Source: Campylobacterales bacterium (GTDB lineage Bacteria > Campylobacterota > Campylobacteria > Campylobacterales > Sulfurimonadaceae). From it: DNA of 51,305 nt. The DNA lies in the NCBI GenBank assembly GCA_014859655.1, contig JACUTT010000012.1, positions 1 through 51,305 of the forward strand, written 5' to 3'. Below, piece by piece: positions 32,787 through 43,754 of this stretch. The notes beneath the pieces were generated by a model that ran no database searches, was not told the origin of the DNA, and saw only the letters and a program-made list of their open reading frames with translations. Positions within the stretch are counted from its first letter, which is position 1, and the number at the start of each line of letters is the position of its first letter. The translations under genes and the position numbers were made by a program.

Positions 32787-34118
32787 ATGACAATCGGGCA
32801 ATCTATTTTAAATCTTCTCAAACAGGAGATCAGCGAGATTGAGTATAAACGCTATATCAAACAGCTCACTTTTTGTACAGAAGAGTCCCGAACTGATTAT
32901 GCTCTTTTTTTGGCTCCAAATCCGCTTGTCGCCTCGTGGGTACGGACGAAATACAGTGAAAAAATCGCCCATCTTTTTGAAGTCAAGACCAGCATAAAGC
33001 CGCATATCTCTATTGAGGTTAAAAATAAACGTACTTCCGCAGCGCAAAGTAGTGAACCCTCTGCCTCCGCTTCTCCTCAGCACAATGCCCATCAGAGTCT
33101 TCTTAACCCCGCTTATACTTTTGAAAATTATGTCGTCGGAAGCTCTAACCAGTTTGCCTTCTCTGCCGCACAGTCCATCTGTGAAAAGCCCGGAAGCGCT
33201 TACAATCCTTTTTTTATCTACGGAGGCGTCGGCCTGGGTAAGACCCACCTAATGCAAGCCGTCGGCAACCGACTTCAGGCCCAGGGGAAAAGTGTTATTT
33301 ATTCCTCCGTCGAGCAGTTTGTTAATGATTTTACCCGCCATCTGCGTAACCAGACCATGGACAGGTTTAAAGACAAATACCGCAAATGCGATGTTTTGTT
33401 GATTGATGATATTCAATTTTTATCCGGGAAGAATCAGACCCAGGAGGAGTTTTTTCATACCTTTGAAGCTCTTCGAAATGATAAAAAACAGATCATCCTG
33501 ACGTCAGACAAACAGCCCAAGCAGATCGCCGGGCTGGAAGAGCGCCTGAAAAGCCGCTTCGAGTGGGGTTTGATCGCGGATATTCAGCCGCCTGAACTCG
33601 AGACGAAAATCGCCATCATTAACAAAAAGTGCGAGATCAACCGCGTCAGCATCTCTAAAGAGATCATCGACTACATCGCCACCATCATCGACAACAATGC
33701 GCGCGAGATAGAGGGGATCCTCTCCAAACTTCATGCCTATGCCAAGCTGATGAACCAGGATATCACCCTCGAGTTTACAAAAAATGTTCTTAAAGAGCAG
33801 CTCAAAGAGAGACGCGAAAACATTACTATAGAGTACATTGTCAAATTTGTCTCCAAAGAGCTCAACGTCAAACCCAGTGAAGTCCGCTCTAAAAGCAGAA
33901 GCAAAAACATAGTTTATGCCCGCCGTGTTTCTATCTATCTTGCAAGAGGGCTCACACCAAATTCCATGCCTCAGCTTGCCCAGTACTTCGGGATGAAAGA
34001 CCATACCGCCGTATCGCATACAATGAAAAAGATCAACGAGCTACTTAAAAGCGATGAAAATTTTAAAGTCAAGATCGACGAACTTAATAATAAAATCTCA
34101 GCCGGAGCAGCTCTTTAG
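32787..34118 (+). CDS. dnaA: Chromosomal replication initiator protein DnaA
   Basis: Initiator ATPase of 443 aa. Domain I spans about residues 1-80. A short Ser/Ala-rich linker (domain II) reaches to about 110. The AAA+ domain has Walker A GGVGLGKTH and Walker B LLIDDIQFLSG. The C-terminal helix-turn-helix carries the box-binding signature MKDHTAVSHTMKKI. AAAGG lies 8 nt before the ATG. It is flanked on both sides by DnaA boxes, so it is probably self-regulated. Confidence 0.98.
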   Translation: MTIGQSILNLLKQEISEIEYKRYIKQLTFCTEESRTDYALFLAPNPLVASWVRTKYSEKIAHLFEVKTSIKPHISIEVKNKRTSAAQSSEPSASASPQHNAHQSLLNPAYTFENYVVGSSNQFAFSAAQSICEKPGSAYNPFFIYGGVGLGKTHLMQAVGNRLQAQGKSVIYSSVEQFVNDFTRHLRNQTMDRFKDKYRKCDVLLIDDIQFLSGKNQTQEEFFHTFEALRNDKKQIILTSDKQPKQIAGLEERLKSRFEWGLIADIQPPELETKIAIINKKCEINRVSISKEIIDYIATIIDNNAREIEGILSKLHAYAKLMNQDITLEFTKNVLKEQLKERRENITIEYIVKFVSKELNVKPSEVRSKSRSKNIVYARRVSIYLARGLTPNSMPQLAQYFGMKDHTAVSHTMKKINELLKSDENFKVKIDELNNKISAGAAL

Positions 34119-34179
34119 GGCCATTTTACAAGGGATATCATCTTTTTTTAATTCGCTGTATAAATAGTTGAAAAAAAGA

Positions 34180-34185
34180 TATAAT
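34180..34185 (+). promoter_or_regulatory. Possible -10 box for dnaN inside the origin
   Basis: TATAAT 146 nt upstream of dnaN, just before the oriC2 DnaA boxes. A second TATAAT at 34300-34305 lies in the unwinding region, so transcription and initiation may interfere. Confidence 0.4.
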
Positions 34186-34191
34186 TTCTAA

Positions 34192-34320
34192 GGTGAACAA
34201 GTGTGAATAACTTTTAAAAATGATTCACACCTCTGAAAGTACGCTGTGTAGGAAGAAAGATCTGTTATTCACATATTCATCTCCCCTACTACTAACTACT
34301 ATAATTTATATAAATTAAAT
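34192..34320. other. oriC: oriC2: DnaA boxes, DnaA-trio and AT-rich unwinding element
   Basis: Exact boxes are at 34202-34210 (reverse) and 34265-34273 (forward), with a one-mismatch TGATTCACA at 34221-34229 and a weaker one at 34192-34200. After the forward box come a C-rich patch (34281-34286), a run of CTA/ACT triplets (34286-34302, CTACTACTAACTACTATA) and a pure A/T stretch to 34320. This order (box, GC patch, DnaA-trio, AT-rich DNA) is the known bacterial origin unwinding module. Confidence 0.88.
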
Positions 34321-34330
34321 AGGAAACTCG

Positions 34331-35398
34331 ATGAAGATATCAATTGCCAAAACCGTTATAGAAAATATCCTTATTCATTCCCAAGCCTTTTTAGAAAAAA
34401 AAGATACCTCGCAGATCACATCGCACATATACCTCGAGTCTCATACAGGGAAACTTCTTGTAAAAGCAACGGATTATGAAATAGGTCTGAGAGTAGAGAC
34501 TGACCAGGTAGAAACACTCTCCCCGGGATCGATCACGGCCAATGGCAAAAAACTGCTTGATATTATACGTATTTTAAAAGATGATCTTGTTGTCCTGGAA
34601 AGCATTGGTGATATGCTTCATATTCAGCAAAAACAATCCAATTTTAAACTTCCGACATTCAATGCTAATGAATTTCCGGAATTTCCAAATGAAGAAACTA
34701 AACCGAAAATACACCTTGATTCTCAAAAACTGATCAGTTCTTTGAAAAAGATAACACCGGCTATTGACAACAATAACCCTAAGTTTGAACTTAACGGCGC
34801 ATTGATCGACATCTCTACGGAAATGATCTCACTGGTCTCTACGGATACTAGACGCTTGGCTCTTGTTCGAATAGAAAACAGCTCAAGCGAAGCACTCTCC
34901 TTGATCATTCCAAAAAAAGCGATTATTGAGATTCAAAAACTCTTTTTTAATGAGATTGAGATCTACTATGACAACACCCATCTTCTAATCAAATCTGACC
35001 ACTACACCTTCTTTACAAAACTGATCAACGGCAAGTTTCCAGACTACACACGGATTATCCCCAAAGAGACAAACTACAATATGTCTTTGCCAAAAGCCCT
35101 GATGATAGATGCAATCAAACAGATCACTACCATTTCAAATGATCTAAAAATAACATTTAGTAACAGTGCAATTACCTTCGAGAGTTTGAGTGAAGACAAT
35201 ATCGAAGCGAAGACTCAGATCACATTTGATACGCCGTTTGTTGATCCTTTTGTTTTGGCCATTAACAGTAAATATCTCTTGGACTTCTTATCCCAGATCA
35301 CTACAAATGAGTTTAGCATTGGCCTAAATGAAGCAAACCTTCCTTTTGTCGTCTCATCTGAGAATTTCAAAACGATTATCATGCCAATCGTTATCTAA
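34331..35398 (+). CDS. dnaN: DNA polymerase III beta sliding clamp
   Basis: DnaN of 355 aa, the ring-shaped clamp that holds the replicative polymerase on DNA and serves as a docking site for many repair proteins. The three-fold repeated clamp domains are visible in length and pattern. ELNGALIDI, TDTRRLALVRIE and the C-terminal LPFVVSSENFKTIIMPIVI match the family. It follows oriC2 and ends at a small hairpin. Confidence 0.96.
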   Translation: MKISIAKTVIENILIHSQAFLEKKDTSQITSHIYLESHTGKLLVKATDYEIGLRVETDQVETLSPGSITANGKKLLDIIRILKDDLVVLESIGDMLHIQQKQSNFKLPTFNANEFPEFPNEETKPKIHLDSQKLISSLKKITPAIDNNNPKFELNGALIDISTEMISLVSTDTRRLALVRIENSSSEALSLIIPKKAIIEIQKLFFNEIEIYYDNTHLLIKSDHYTFFTKLINGKFPDYTRIIPKETNYNMSLPKALMIDAIKQITTISNDLKITFSNSAITFESLSEDNIEAKTQITFDTPFVDPFVLAINSKYLLDFLSQITTNEFSIGLNEANLPFVVSSENFKTIIMPIVI

Positions 35399-35410
35399 AG
35401 CACGCTGACT

Positions 35411-35433
35411 TATGAGGGCACTTTCCCCTCATA
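35411..35433 (+). terminator. Hairpin behind dnaN
   Basis: Perfect 8-bp arms TATGAGGG and CCCTCATA around a 7-nt loop, 13 nt after the dnaN stop. It is followed by CAAAAATTT, not a clean T-run. Confidence 0.5.
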
Positions 35434-35539
35434 CAAAAATTTACATAAAAAATTCTTATTAATTCGCCCTATAAAGTATCACTCTTAAATTTTCATCCTC
35501 TTATCCGCCACTTAAACAAAACTTTTATATCAAATTGGG

Positions 35540-35545
35540 TAAAAT
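35540..35545 (+). promoter_or_regulatory. Likely -10 box for gyrB
   Basis: TAAAAT in the word TTGGGTAAAAT, 51 nt before the gyrB ATG. The same word precedes typA. Confidence 0.5.
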
Positions 35546-35571
35546 AAGAGCAACTATGCCATCAAAAATGA

Positions 35572-37905
<2,334 letters not shown>

Positions 37906-37983
37906 TCAAAGGGAAGGGAATTGGAGCTAAGATCAAATAATATAAATATTAATTTCAAGCCCTCCCTCTCAAAAGAGCTCTAA

Positions 37984-39408
37984 ATGCTCTACCCCCAGGA
38001 AAAAGAGCGCTCACACCGTTTTTTGCTTGCCCTCCGTACGGGACTCCCCCTTTTTTCATTAACTATAATTTTGATCTTCACCAGCCTTAGCGACTACTTT
38101 CAACAGATCCCCAGTGATTTTTTTATCTTTGCTATTTTAATCCTTGCAGTTTTTATCTATTTCATTTTTTATATGATCTACCGTGGATTTGATGAGCAGA
38201 TCACCGATCCTATAACCCACACGTTTACGCGTCTACAGGTGATCTCTCTTTTGAAAAAAGAGATTTCAAGGTACAAGGAGTACAGTATCCTGCTTATAAG
38301 TGTAGAAAATCTGTCAGATATAAATGCCCGCTACGGGATCAGAGCAGGAGACAAGGTACTAAGAAAGGTCGCTAACAAAGCAGGTGTTTTTTTCTTGAAT
38401 AAAGGGTTCAAAAAATTTCCTATCGGTCACTTCAAGGGAGGGGATTTCATTATAGGCCTGGTGGGCAGCCAAAACAAGATCAAGCCTTTTTTGGAGATGA
38501 TGTGCATCAAATATGACGACCTGACAATGAATGAGATTGAGATCAAAATAAAAGGGAGCATTGTTGATACGACACTAAGTCGGGATGTTCAAGCCTTGAT
38601 AGAGCGTTTGTTTGAAGCGCAGTCGCTTGATAGTGAGGATGGAAGCCATCTCAAGATGCTTCAAGAGAGCGAAGATTTTTCGCTTTTAGAGTTTGAACAG
38701 AGTGTACGCACGGCGATAAAAGAGCGCTCTTTTTCATTAATGTTCCAGCCTATAAAAGCCGATGAGAAGATGGTCCATATCAGCATAAAACTGCAGGGGA
38801 AAAATGAGGAGATCATTCATCAAAAAACCTTTATGCCCCTTGTTAAACGTCTTGGATATGAACGCGAATATGATGAGATCGTCTTGGAAAAAGTATTGCA
38901 GGTCTGCACTAAAATAGAGAAAGTCACCTTCGCCTTCAACCTTTCGCCTTCTGTCCTGAGAAACAGACATTTTGTGTACTACATAAAACAAAAACTAGCG
39001 CAAAGCAGTGAACACAGACGCCTTGTTATCATACTTTCAGAGAAAGAGGTATATGGCAATATGCGGCGCTATAATGACCTTCTTCAGCAATACAGAGAGC
39101 TTGGCCTGCGCTTTGTGTTGGACAATGTCGGTTCTCTAAATGCATCGGCAGAGTACATAAAACGGCTTGATGTGGATATAATTCGCTTTGACAAACCCTT
39201 TAGCCGGCATCTGGACTCTCCTGCCTATCGTTCGCTTCTGCACGGTTATATGCAGATGTGCAAAGAGTTGGGGATGAAGAGCTGGATCAAGATGGTTGAT
39301 ACCCAAGAGAGCAAAGCATATAGTGAAGAGATGAGCATAGACTACATCCAGGGCCATGCCGTCTCAAAAATAGTAAATTTAGATAAATTAGAAGAGGAGT
39401 TAGGATGA
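37984..39408 (+). CDS. Membrane protein with degenerate GGDEF and EAL domains
   Basis: Protein of 474 aa. Two membrane segments (about residues 18-35 and 44-64) are followed by a GGDEF-like domain with HFKGGDFII in place of GGDEF, and an EAL-like domain with FQPI, FNLSPSV, LDNVGS and IQGHAVSKI. The EAL triplet itself is absent (the sequence reads HISIKLQG there) and DDFG is LDNV. Both cyclic-di-GMP activities are therefore probably lost, leaving a binding or regulatory role. It lies 78 bp behind gyrB and overlaps queF by 4 nt. Confidence 0.82.
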   Translation: MLYPQEKERSHRFLLALRTGLPLFSLTIILIFTSLSDYFQQIPSDFFIFAILILAVFIYFIFYMIYRGFDEQITDPITHTFTRLQVISLLKKEISRYKEYSILLISVENLSDINARYGIRAGDKVLRKVANKAGVFFLNKGFKKFPIGHFKGGDFIIGLVGSQNKIKPFLEMMCIKYDDLTMNEIEIKIKGSIVDTTLSRDVQALIERLFEAQSLDSEDGSHLKMLQESEDFSLLEFEQSVRTAIKERSFSLMFQPIKADEKMVHISIKLQGKNEEIIHQKTFMPLVKRLGYEREYDEIVLEKVLQVCTKIEKVTFAFNLSPSVLRNRHFVYYIKQKLAQSSEHRRLVIILSEKEVYGNMRRYNDLLQQYRELGLRFVLDNVGSLNASAEYIKRLDVDIIRFDKPFSRHLDSPAYRSLLHGYMQMCKELGMKSWIKMVDTQESKAYSEEMSIDYIQGHAVSKIVNLDKLEEELG

Positions 39409-39782
39409 AATACGGAGAAAAAATTGTTGCAGAGTTTGATGTTGAAAAGGATTTGGAGATTTGGCCGAACCAGCACCAAAAAAACTATCTTATCAAAATG
39501 ACACTGCCTGAGTTTTCCTGCCTCTGCCCACGAAGCGGATACCCTGATTTTGCGACGATCTACCTGGAGTATACCCCGGACCAGTTTGTGGTGGAATTAA
39601 AAGCGATAAAACTCTACATCAATGCTTTCAGAGAGCGCCATATTTCGCATGAAAACACGGCAAACGAGATCTACGATGTGCTCGAAGCCAAACTAAAACC
39701 AAAATATATGAAGATCACAGCCGATTTCAATCCGCGCGGAAATGTGCATACGGTCATTGAGATAGACAGTTCAAAAGCATAA
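39405..39782 (+). CDS. queF: NADPH-dependent 7-cyano-7-deazaguanine reductase
   Basis: QueF of 125 aa, the short (unimodular) type, which reduces preQ0 to preQ1 on the way to queuosine in tRNA. The catalytic Cys is in FSCLCPRSGYPDFA (about residues 37-50) and the substrate-binding segment is VELKAIKLYINAFRERHISHE. It begins inside the last codons of the GGDEF-EAL gene (4-nt overlap), so the pair is coupled although functionally unrelated. No other queuosine gene is in the window. Confidence 0.95.
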   Translation: MKYGEKIVAEFDVEKDLEIWPNQHQKNYLIKMTLPEFSCLCPRSGYPDFATIYLEYTPDQFVVELKAIKLYINAFRERHISHENTANEIYDVLEAKLKPKYMKITADFNPRGNVHTVIEIDSSKA

Positions 39783-39881
39783 AATGAGGAACTTCCCTCT
39801 CCTTTTACAGGTTATTTGTAACGCCATTGATTACTTTGTGCAATTTGGAGAACAAAAGTGTGTCAAGTTACTATAAAAGGA

Positions 39882-39887
39882 TATAAT
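39882..39887 (+). promoter_or_regulatory. Likely -10 box for the DUF2062 gene
   Basis: TATAAT 20 nt upstream of the ATG at 39908, in the 125-bp gap behind queF. Confidence 0.5.
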
Positions 39888-39907
39888 TCTATAAAAAATA
39901 GTTGAAA

Positions 39908-40414
39908 ATGATACGAAAAATTTTTAAAAAAAATAACTCAAACCCTAAACTCGACGCGATACTGGAAAAATATAAAATTCCAAAAGAGTTTCTCTCTATT
40001 AACCGAAAAATGGTTTCACGCGCGGTGATGGTAGGCTTATTTATCGCGATGATCCCCATGCCTATGCAGATGCTTGCAGTTATTCTCATTTCCCCATTTT
40101 TTCGTTTCAACGTCCCCATTGCCATCTCTCTTGTCTGGATCACCAACCCCTTTACCATGCCTTTTATCTACTATACAGAGTATTTGACAGGAAATTTTTT
40201 CTTGATGCAGGAGGGAGTCAACGATATAGAGATGAGCATGGAATGGTTTCAAAAAAATATCGGTGATATTTTTATCCCCCTGTACTTAGGGACAGCTTTC
40301 TACTCCCTTCTCTTTTCCATTGGAGGCTATTATCTAGTGAACTGGCTCTGGATCATTTCGGTCAACAGCGAAAAAAAGAAGAAAAAAGATAGCTACGACA
40401 AGGAAGTGAGATAG
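39908..40414 (+). CDS. DUF2062 family membrane protein
   Basis: Inner-membrane protein of 168 aa. After about 35 basic residues come hydrophobic segments near MVGLFIAMIPMPMQMLAV, ISLVWITNPFTMPFIYY and YSLLFSIGGYYLVNWLW, with the Pro-rich and NPFT motifs typical of DUF2062. The function of the family is not established. The ATG at 39908 is preferred; a TTG two codons upstream (39902) is possible. Its 3' end overlaps the convergent cca gene by 22 bp. Confidence 0.82.
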   Translation: MIRKIFKKNNSNPKLDAILEKYKIPKEFLSINRKMVSRAVMVGLFIAMIPMPMQMLAVILISPFFRFNVPIAISLVWITNPFTMPFIYYTEYLTGNFFLMQEGVNDIEMSMEWFQKNIGDIFIPLYLGTAFYSLLFSIGGYYLVNWLWIISVNSEKKKKKDSYDKEVR

Positions 40415-41766
40415 GCGTCAAGCCACGCTTCGGCCTGAGCCGATGTAAAAAACTCCCCCTCAAGCTGCGCTTCATAGGCGGCGTCCAATATCTTCTTAAA
40501 CCCCTCTCCCGGCTTCATCCTCTTTGATATCAGGTGGCGTCCCTGCAGGAGAGGCTTAGGCTTTTCCCTTTCGACGCTCAGTTCCCTGGCACGGCTCAGC
40601 AGCCACTCTCCGGCGGGATAGACTCTTTTTTTTGCATCTTTTGTTGCCCGTCCAAAATTATCCGCCTTGGCCAGAAGAACGAGATCACCGATATTCACCC
40701 GTGTTGAGAGTCTTCTGACAGCCGAGTCTTTTGCCTTCTGTATGAAGAGCTGTGAGGGGGCCAAATGCTCTTTGACAAGGGGTATAATTTTTGTGATGAG
40801 ATCTTTCTCATCGCTAAGCTTTTGCAAAAGCGAGAGTGTCGGCGAAAGGAAGTTTTCATGCCCTATAGAACGTATTTTTCCCTCAGCGATTTGCGTCGTC
40901 TCTGCTTTTCCAAGGTCATGGCACAGTACGGCAAGAAGCAGAAGAAGATCTTTTTTTTCATCCCCGGTTTTCAGGCTGCTCATTGCGTCAAGGCTCATCA
41001 TGGTGTGTGTCCATACATCCCCTTCAGGATGGTAGAGCCTGTCTTGGGGAATGCCTTGAAGCGCTTTAAGCTCGGAAAACAGTGCGCCCATTTTATCCAG
41101 AAGTTCAAAGCCAAGCGAGGGTTTCTCTGCTTTCAGCAGGAGTTTTTTTATCTCTTCAAATACCCGCTCTTTTGGGAGCTCCGAAAGCATCTCTTGTTTG
41201 ACCATGTTTTGGCACAGTTTTAATGTGTTAGGATGAAGTGTGTAGTTAAAACGCGCGGCAAACTGCACCGCACGAAACACTCGAAGCGGGTCTTCGACAA
41301 AGCTCTTATCATTAATATGACGGATAAGTCTGTTTGAAATATCTTTTTGGCCCCCGAACGGGTCCAGGAAACACTTCTCTTTGATGTCATAGCCGATAGC
41401 GTTCATGCTGAAGTCACGACGAACAGCGGCAGCTTTAAAACTCAAGCCCCCATTCGTACGAACATCAAAACCTTTGTGCCCTTTGGCGATCTTTGTCTCT
41501 GTGCGCGGCAAAGAGATATCAAAGTCATACCCCCCATAGCGCATCTTTAAGACTCCAAAGCTTTTTCCGACTTCATAAACAGGCGCGAGCTCTTTTAGCG
41601 TGCTGCGAAGATCATCCAGGGAAGCGATATCATAGACCTCTATATCGATGTCTTTGCTCTGATGATGCATGAAAAAATCGCGCACATAGCCGCCGACTAC
41701 AATCGGCCGCGCACCAAGTTCTATGAGTATGTTTGAAAGTTCGATGACATGCTTGGGGAGTTTCAT
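40393..41766 (-). CDS. cca: CCA tRNA nucleotidyltransferase / poly(A) polymerase family, HD domain
   Basis: Class II nucleotidyltransferase of 457 aa that adds or repairs the 3' CCA of tRNA. The head domain shows VVGGYVRDF and the metal-binding DIDIE, followed by FSMNAIGYD and RVFRAVQFAARF. A middle HD domain shows VLCHDLGKAETT, which often adds phosphatase/phosphodiesterase activity. Whether it adds CCA, only A, or part of it cannot be told by eye; it is the only such gene in the window. Its start overlaps the upstream hypothetical gene by 4 nt. Confidence 0.93.
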   Translation of the reverse strand: MKLPKHVIELSNILIELGARPIVVGGYVRDFFMHHQSKDIDIEVYDIASLDDLRSTLKELAPVYEVGKSFGVLKMRYGGYDFDISLPRTETKIAKGHKGFDVRTNGGLSFKAAAVRRDFSMNAIGYDIKEKCFLDPFGGQKDISNRLIRHINDKSFVEDPLRVFRAVQFAARFNYTLHPNTLKLCQNMVKQEMLSELPKERVFEEIKKLLLKAEKPSLGFELLDKMGALFSELKALQGIPQDRLYHPEGDVWTHTMMSLDAMSSLKTGDEKKDLLLLLAVLCHDLGKAETTQIAEGKIRSIGHENFLSPTLSLLQKLSDEKDLITKIIPLVKEHLAPSQLFIQKAKDSAVRRLSTRVNIGDLVLLAKADNFGRATKDAKKRVYPAGEWLLSRARELSVEREKPKPLLQGRHLISKRMKPGEGFKKILDAAYEAQLEGEFFTSAQAEAWLDAYLTSLS

Positions 41767-42170
41767 AGCAGACGCTTTAGCGCCTTTTCAAAAAGCTCTT
41801 CGGACGGATCAAATTTTTTGTCAGCATGAAAGATATCGATCAGATACCCGTAAAGATTCTCGTTTTTGGTGATCAGGTCAAAGGCCTCCTGTCTGTCTTT
41901 CATCCATTCTTTGTTGTCGTTTTGATAGGCGCCGAGTTTTATCTTGATATAGTCGATAACATTGTTGACATCATCCTCATCTTCGAGAAGAATCATAAGC
42001 TGCTCATGGGCACTCGCCAGCTCCTCCTCGTATATCTTTCTGTTCATATAGATAGCAACGGACAGCAGCAACGCCACATGTTCGATCTTGCGGCCATAAT
42101 CGCGTGTTTTCCAATAGACAAGGCATTTTTTTAAAAAAGAGACGGGATCAACCCTTATTTCTGTCGGCAA
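41763..42170 (-). CDS. Hypothetical helical protein upstream of cca
   Basis: Soluble all-helical protein of 135 aa that starts at a TTG with AAGG 8 nt upstream. An acidic middle part (LEDEDDVNNVIDYIK) and EKALKRLL at the end are visible. The helix pattern recalls TerB-like domains, but no motif proves it. The 4-nt overlap with cca shows cotranscription. Function unknown. Confidence 0.75.
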   Translation of the reverse strand: MPTEIRVDPVSFLKKCLVYWKTRDYGRKIEHVALLLSVAIYMNRKIYEEELASAHEQLMILLEDEDDVNNVIDYIKIKLGAYQNDNKEWMKDRQEAFDLITKNENLYGYLIDIFHADKKFDPSEELFEKALKRLL

Positions 42171-42397
42171 ATTTGTACCTTATATTTTTTTAAAATAGTG
42201 TAGCATAAATCTTTTATTTTTAACGATTTGTTAATACAGGATGGATATATAGCGCTCCAGAAATGATCCTTCTTGGAAAAAACAGGGCCATCCCCGTAGT
42301 AATGAGAATGACAAGTACGGATGGCCTCGTCCAAACTCCCTGAAATCAACACAAACTCTCTTTTACCTGTCTCTAAAAACAATTTAAAGAAATTCAT
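42155..42397 (-). CDS. Doubtful short ORF
   Basis: A frame of 80 codons whose first 55 (MNFFKLFLETGKREF, then SLDEAIRTCHSHYYGDGP) look protein-like. Its last third runs through the promoter region and start of the next gene, and no good ribosome site is present. It may be a gene remnant next to the DUF2202 pseudogene, or chance. I do not recognise it. Confidence 0.25.
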   Translation of the reverse strand: MNFFKLFLETGKREFVLISGSLDEAIRTCHSHYYGDGPVFSKKDHFWSAIYPSCINKSLKIKDLCYTILKKYKVQICRQK

Positions 42398-42460
42398 TAG
42401 ATCTTGCCGCTAACATACAGCTAATGCAGCGACGGTACACTTACCAACCAAAATAAATAA

Positions 42461-42766
42461 AATGAGCATCTAAAGCTTTGTGAAAAGTATGGTGTCGATA
42501 TCTCAGGCATAGACGAAACGCTTGTGGGGAGCTTTGTGCTGCCTGTGCTTCAGGAGCTTTATGATACTCTCGTCATTTAGGGATTTCAGTCGGAACTGAG
42601 CGCACTGATGGTCGGTGAGTATATCGAGATGAGAGATATTGATGATCTTCAAGAGGCCCAGAAAGGCATGCCTGCGGATGTGGTCAAGGTGTTTGAGCAT
42701 CTCAAAGAGGGCTCCTATAATCACCTTGAAGCATTTAGGTCGGCGATTGACGTGCACAAAGGATAA
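42461..42766 (+). pseudogene. Remnant of a DUF2202-domain gene
   Basis: One frame reads NEHLKLCEKYGVDI, then VGSFVLPVLQELYDTLVI, a TAG at 42578-42580, and on to LMVGEYIEMRDIDDLQEAQ and SYNHLEAFRSAID before TAA at 42764-42766. The E/H-rich helices (VGEYIEMRDIDDL, GSYNHLEAF) match the C-terminal half of the ferritin-like DUF2202 family. The N-terminal half and start are missing and an internal stop is present, so this is a decayed fragment. Confidence 0.65.
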
Positions 42767-42828
42767 CTTCCGTGCGCTCTTGGCGCGTCTGAATCTGTTT
42801 TTATACCAACTGCACAGGATACACCGGG

Positions 42829-43746
42829 ATGAAATACTGGCTTTTAGTGCTTAGCGGCATCTGCCTTTTTGCACAGACGCCTGAGGAGCTGGCTGCTCAA
42901 AAAGCCTACCGTGCAAACATCAATGCTCTGCTGATATTTACCTCCGAATCCGGCCTTAGCACCGGCCTCTACCGCTTTAGTAAGCCCGGGGTCAGAATGC
43001 AGATCAACAGCCTTCCTTTTATCTACCATAGTGAACCTTACGAGAAAAATCTCAACCTTTTTATCAGCGGCGGTCTCGCCTACTCCGTCACGCGGCTCGA
43101 CAGTGAGGTCGAAAGCTCGCAGCTCTCGCAGGAGCTGACACTTGATAACAAACTGCAAACCTACACGGCAGGCCTGGGAATGGGACTCCGGTACAAAAGC
43201 GCATGGGGAGTTGATTTCCTGGGCGGAGCGGAGCTGCTCTATTCGCGCGTTAACACAAGCGTCAGTTCCGATGACAGGATAGACAAGGATATCAAAGAGC
43301 TCTTCGGCAGCGAGTTTAATGACAATATTACCTACAAGCTTCTGTTCTCGGCCGAATATGAAAAAGAGATGGCCGGGTACAGGCCTTATGCAAAACTGGG
43401 TCTGAGGGTCTATGAGACGAAGGTGGGCTTTGATCTGGGTTCGCTTTCGAGCTTTGTGACCCAGTCGGATGTGACGAGTCTGAGCCTGGGCTCAGAGACA
43501 CCTCCGCTTCTTCGATACAATCATAACTTTTTGAGCCTGGAAGGCTATATAAAAGCCAACTATCTGCACGGGGATATCACGGAGGTCGTGGGTTTTCACC
43601 GTTTTATCAACCTCGGCGCCCTTGCCTATTGGAACACACCGAAATCTCCCTCCTGGGCGAAACGTTTTTATCTCGAGGTGAGCACGATCAGAGCCGAGGG
43701 ACTGGAGGGGTATAACCTCGGGACGGGATTTTCTCTGAAGTACTAG
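42829..43746 (+). CDS. Outer-membrane beta-barrel protein
   Basis: Protein of 305 aa with a signal peptide (cut near residue 15, ICLFAQ) and about ten to twelve alternating amphipathic strands, such as LFISGGLAYSVTRLD, YTAGLGMGLRYKS and PYAKLGLRVYETK. It ends with an aromatic residue (GFSLKY), the usual signal for barrel insertion. The layout resembles a solitary autotransporter-type barrel without a passenger. Substrate or function is unknown. It converges with pstB with only 8 bp between stops. Confidence 0.75.
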   Translation: MKYWLLVLSGICLFAQTPEELAAQKAYRANINALLIFTSESGLSTGLYRFSKPGVRMQINSLPFIYHSEPYEKNLNLFISGGLAYSVTRLDSEVESSQLSQELTLDNKLQTYTAGLGMGLRYKSAWGVDFLGGAELLYSRVNTSVSSDDRIDKDIKELFGSEFNDNITYKLLFSAEYEKEMAGYRPYAKLGLRVYETKVGFDLGSLSSFVTQSDVTSLSLGSETPPLLRYNHNFLSLEGYIKANYLHGDITEVVGFHRFINLGALAYWNTPKSPSWAKRFYLEVSTIRAEGLEGYNLGTGFSLKY

Positions 43747-43754
43747 ACCCTATA

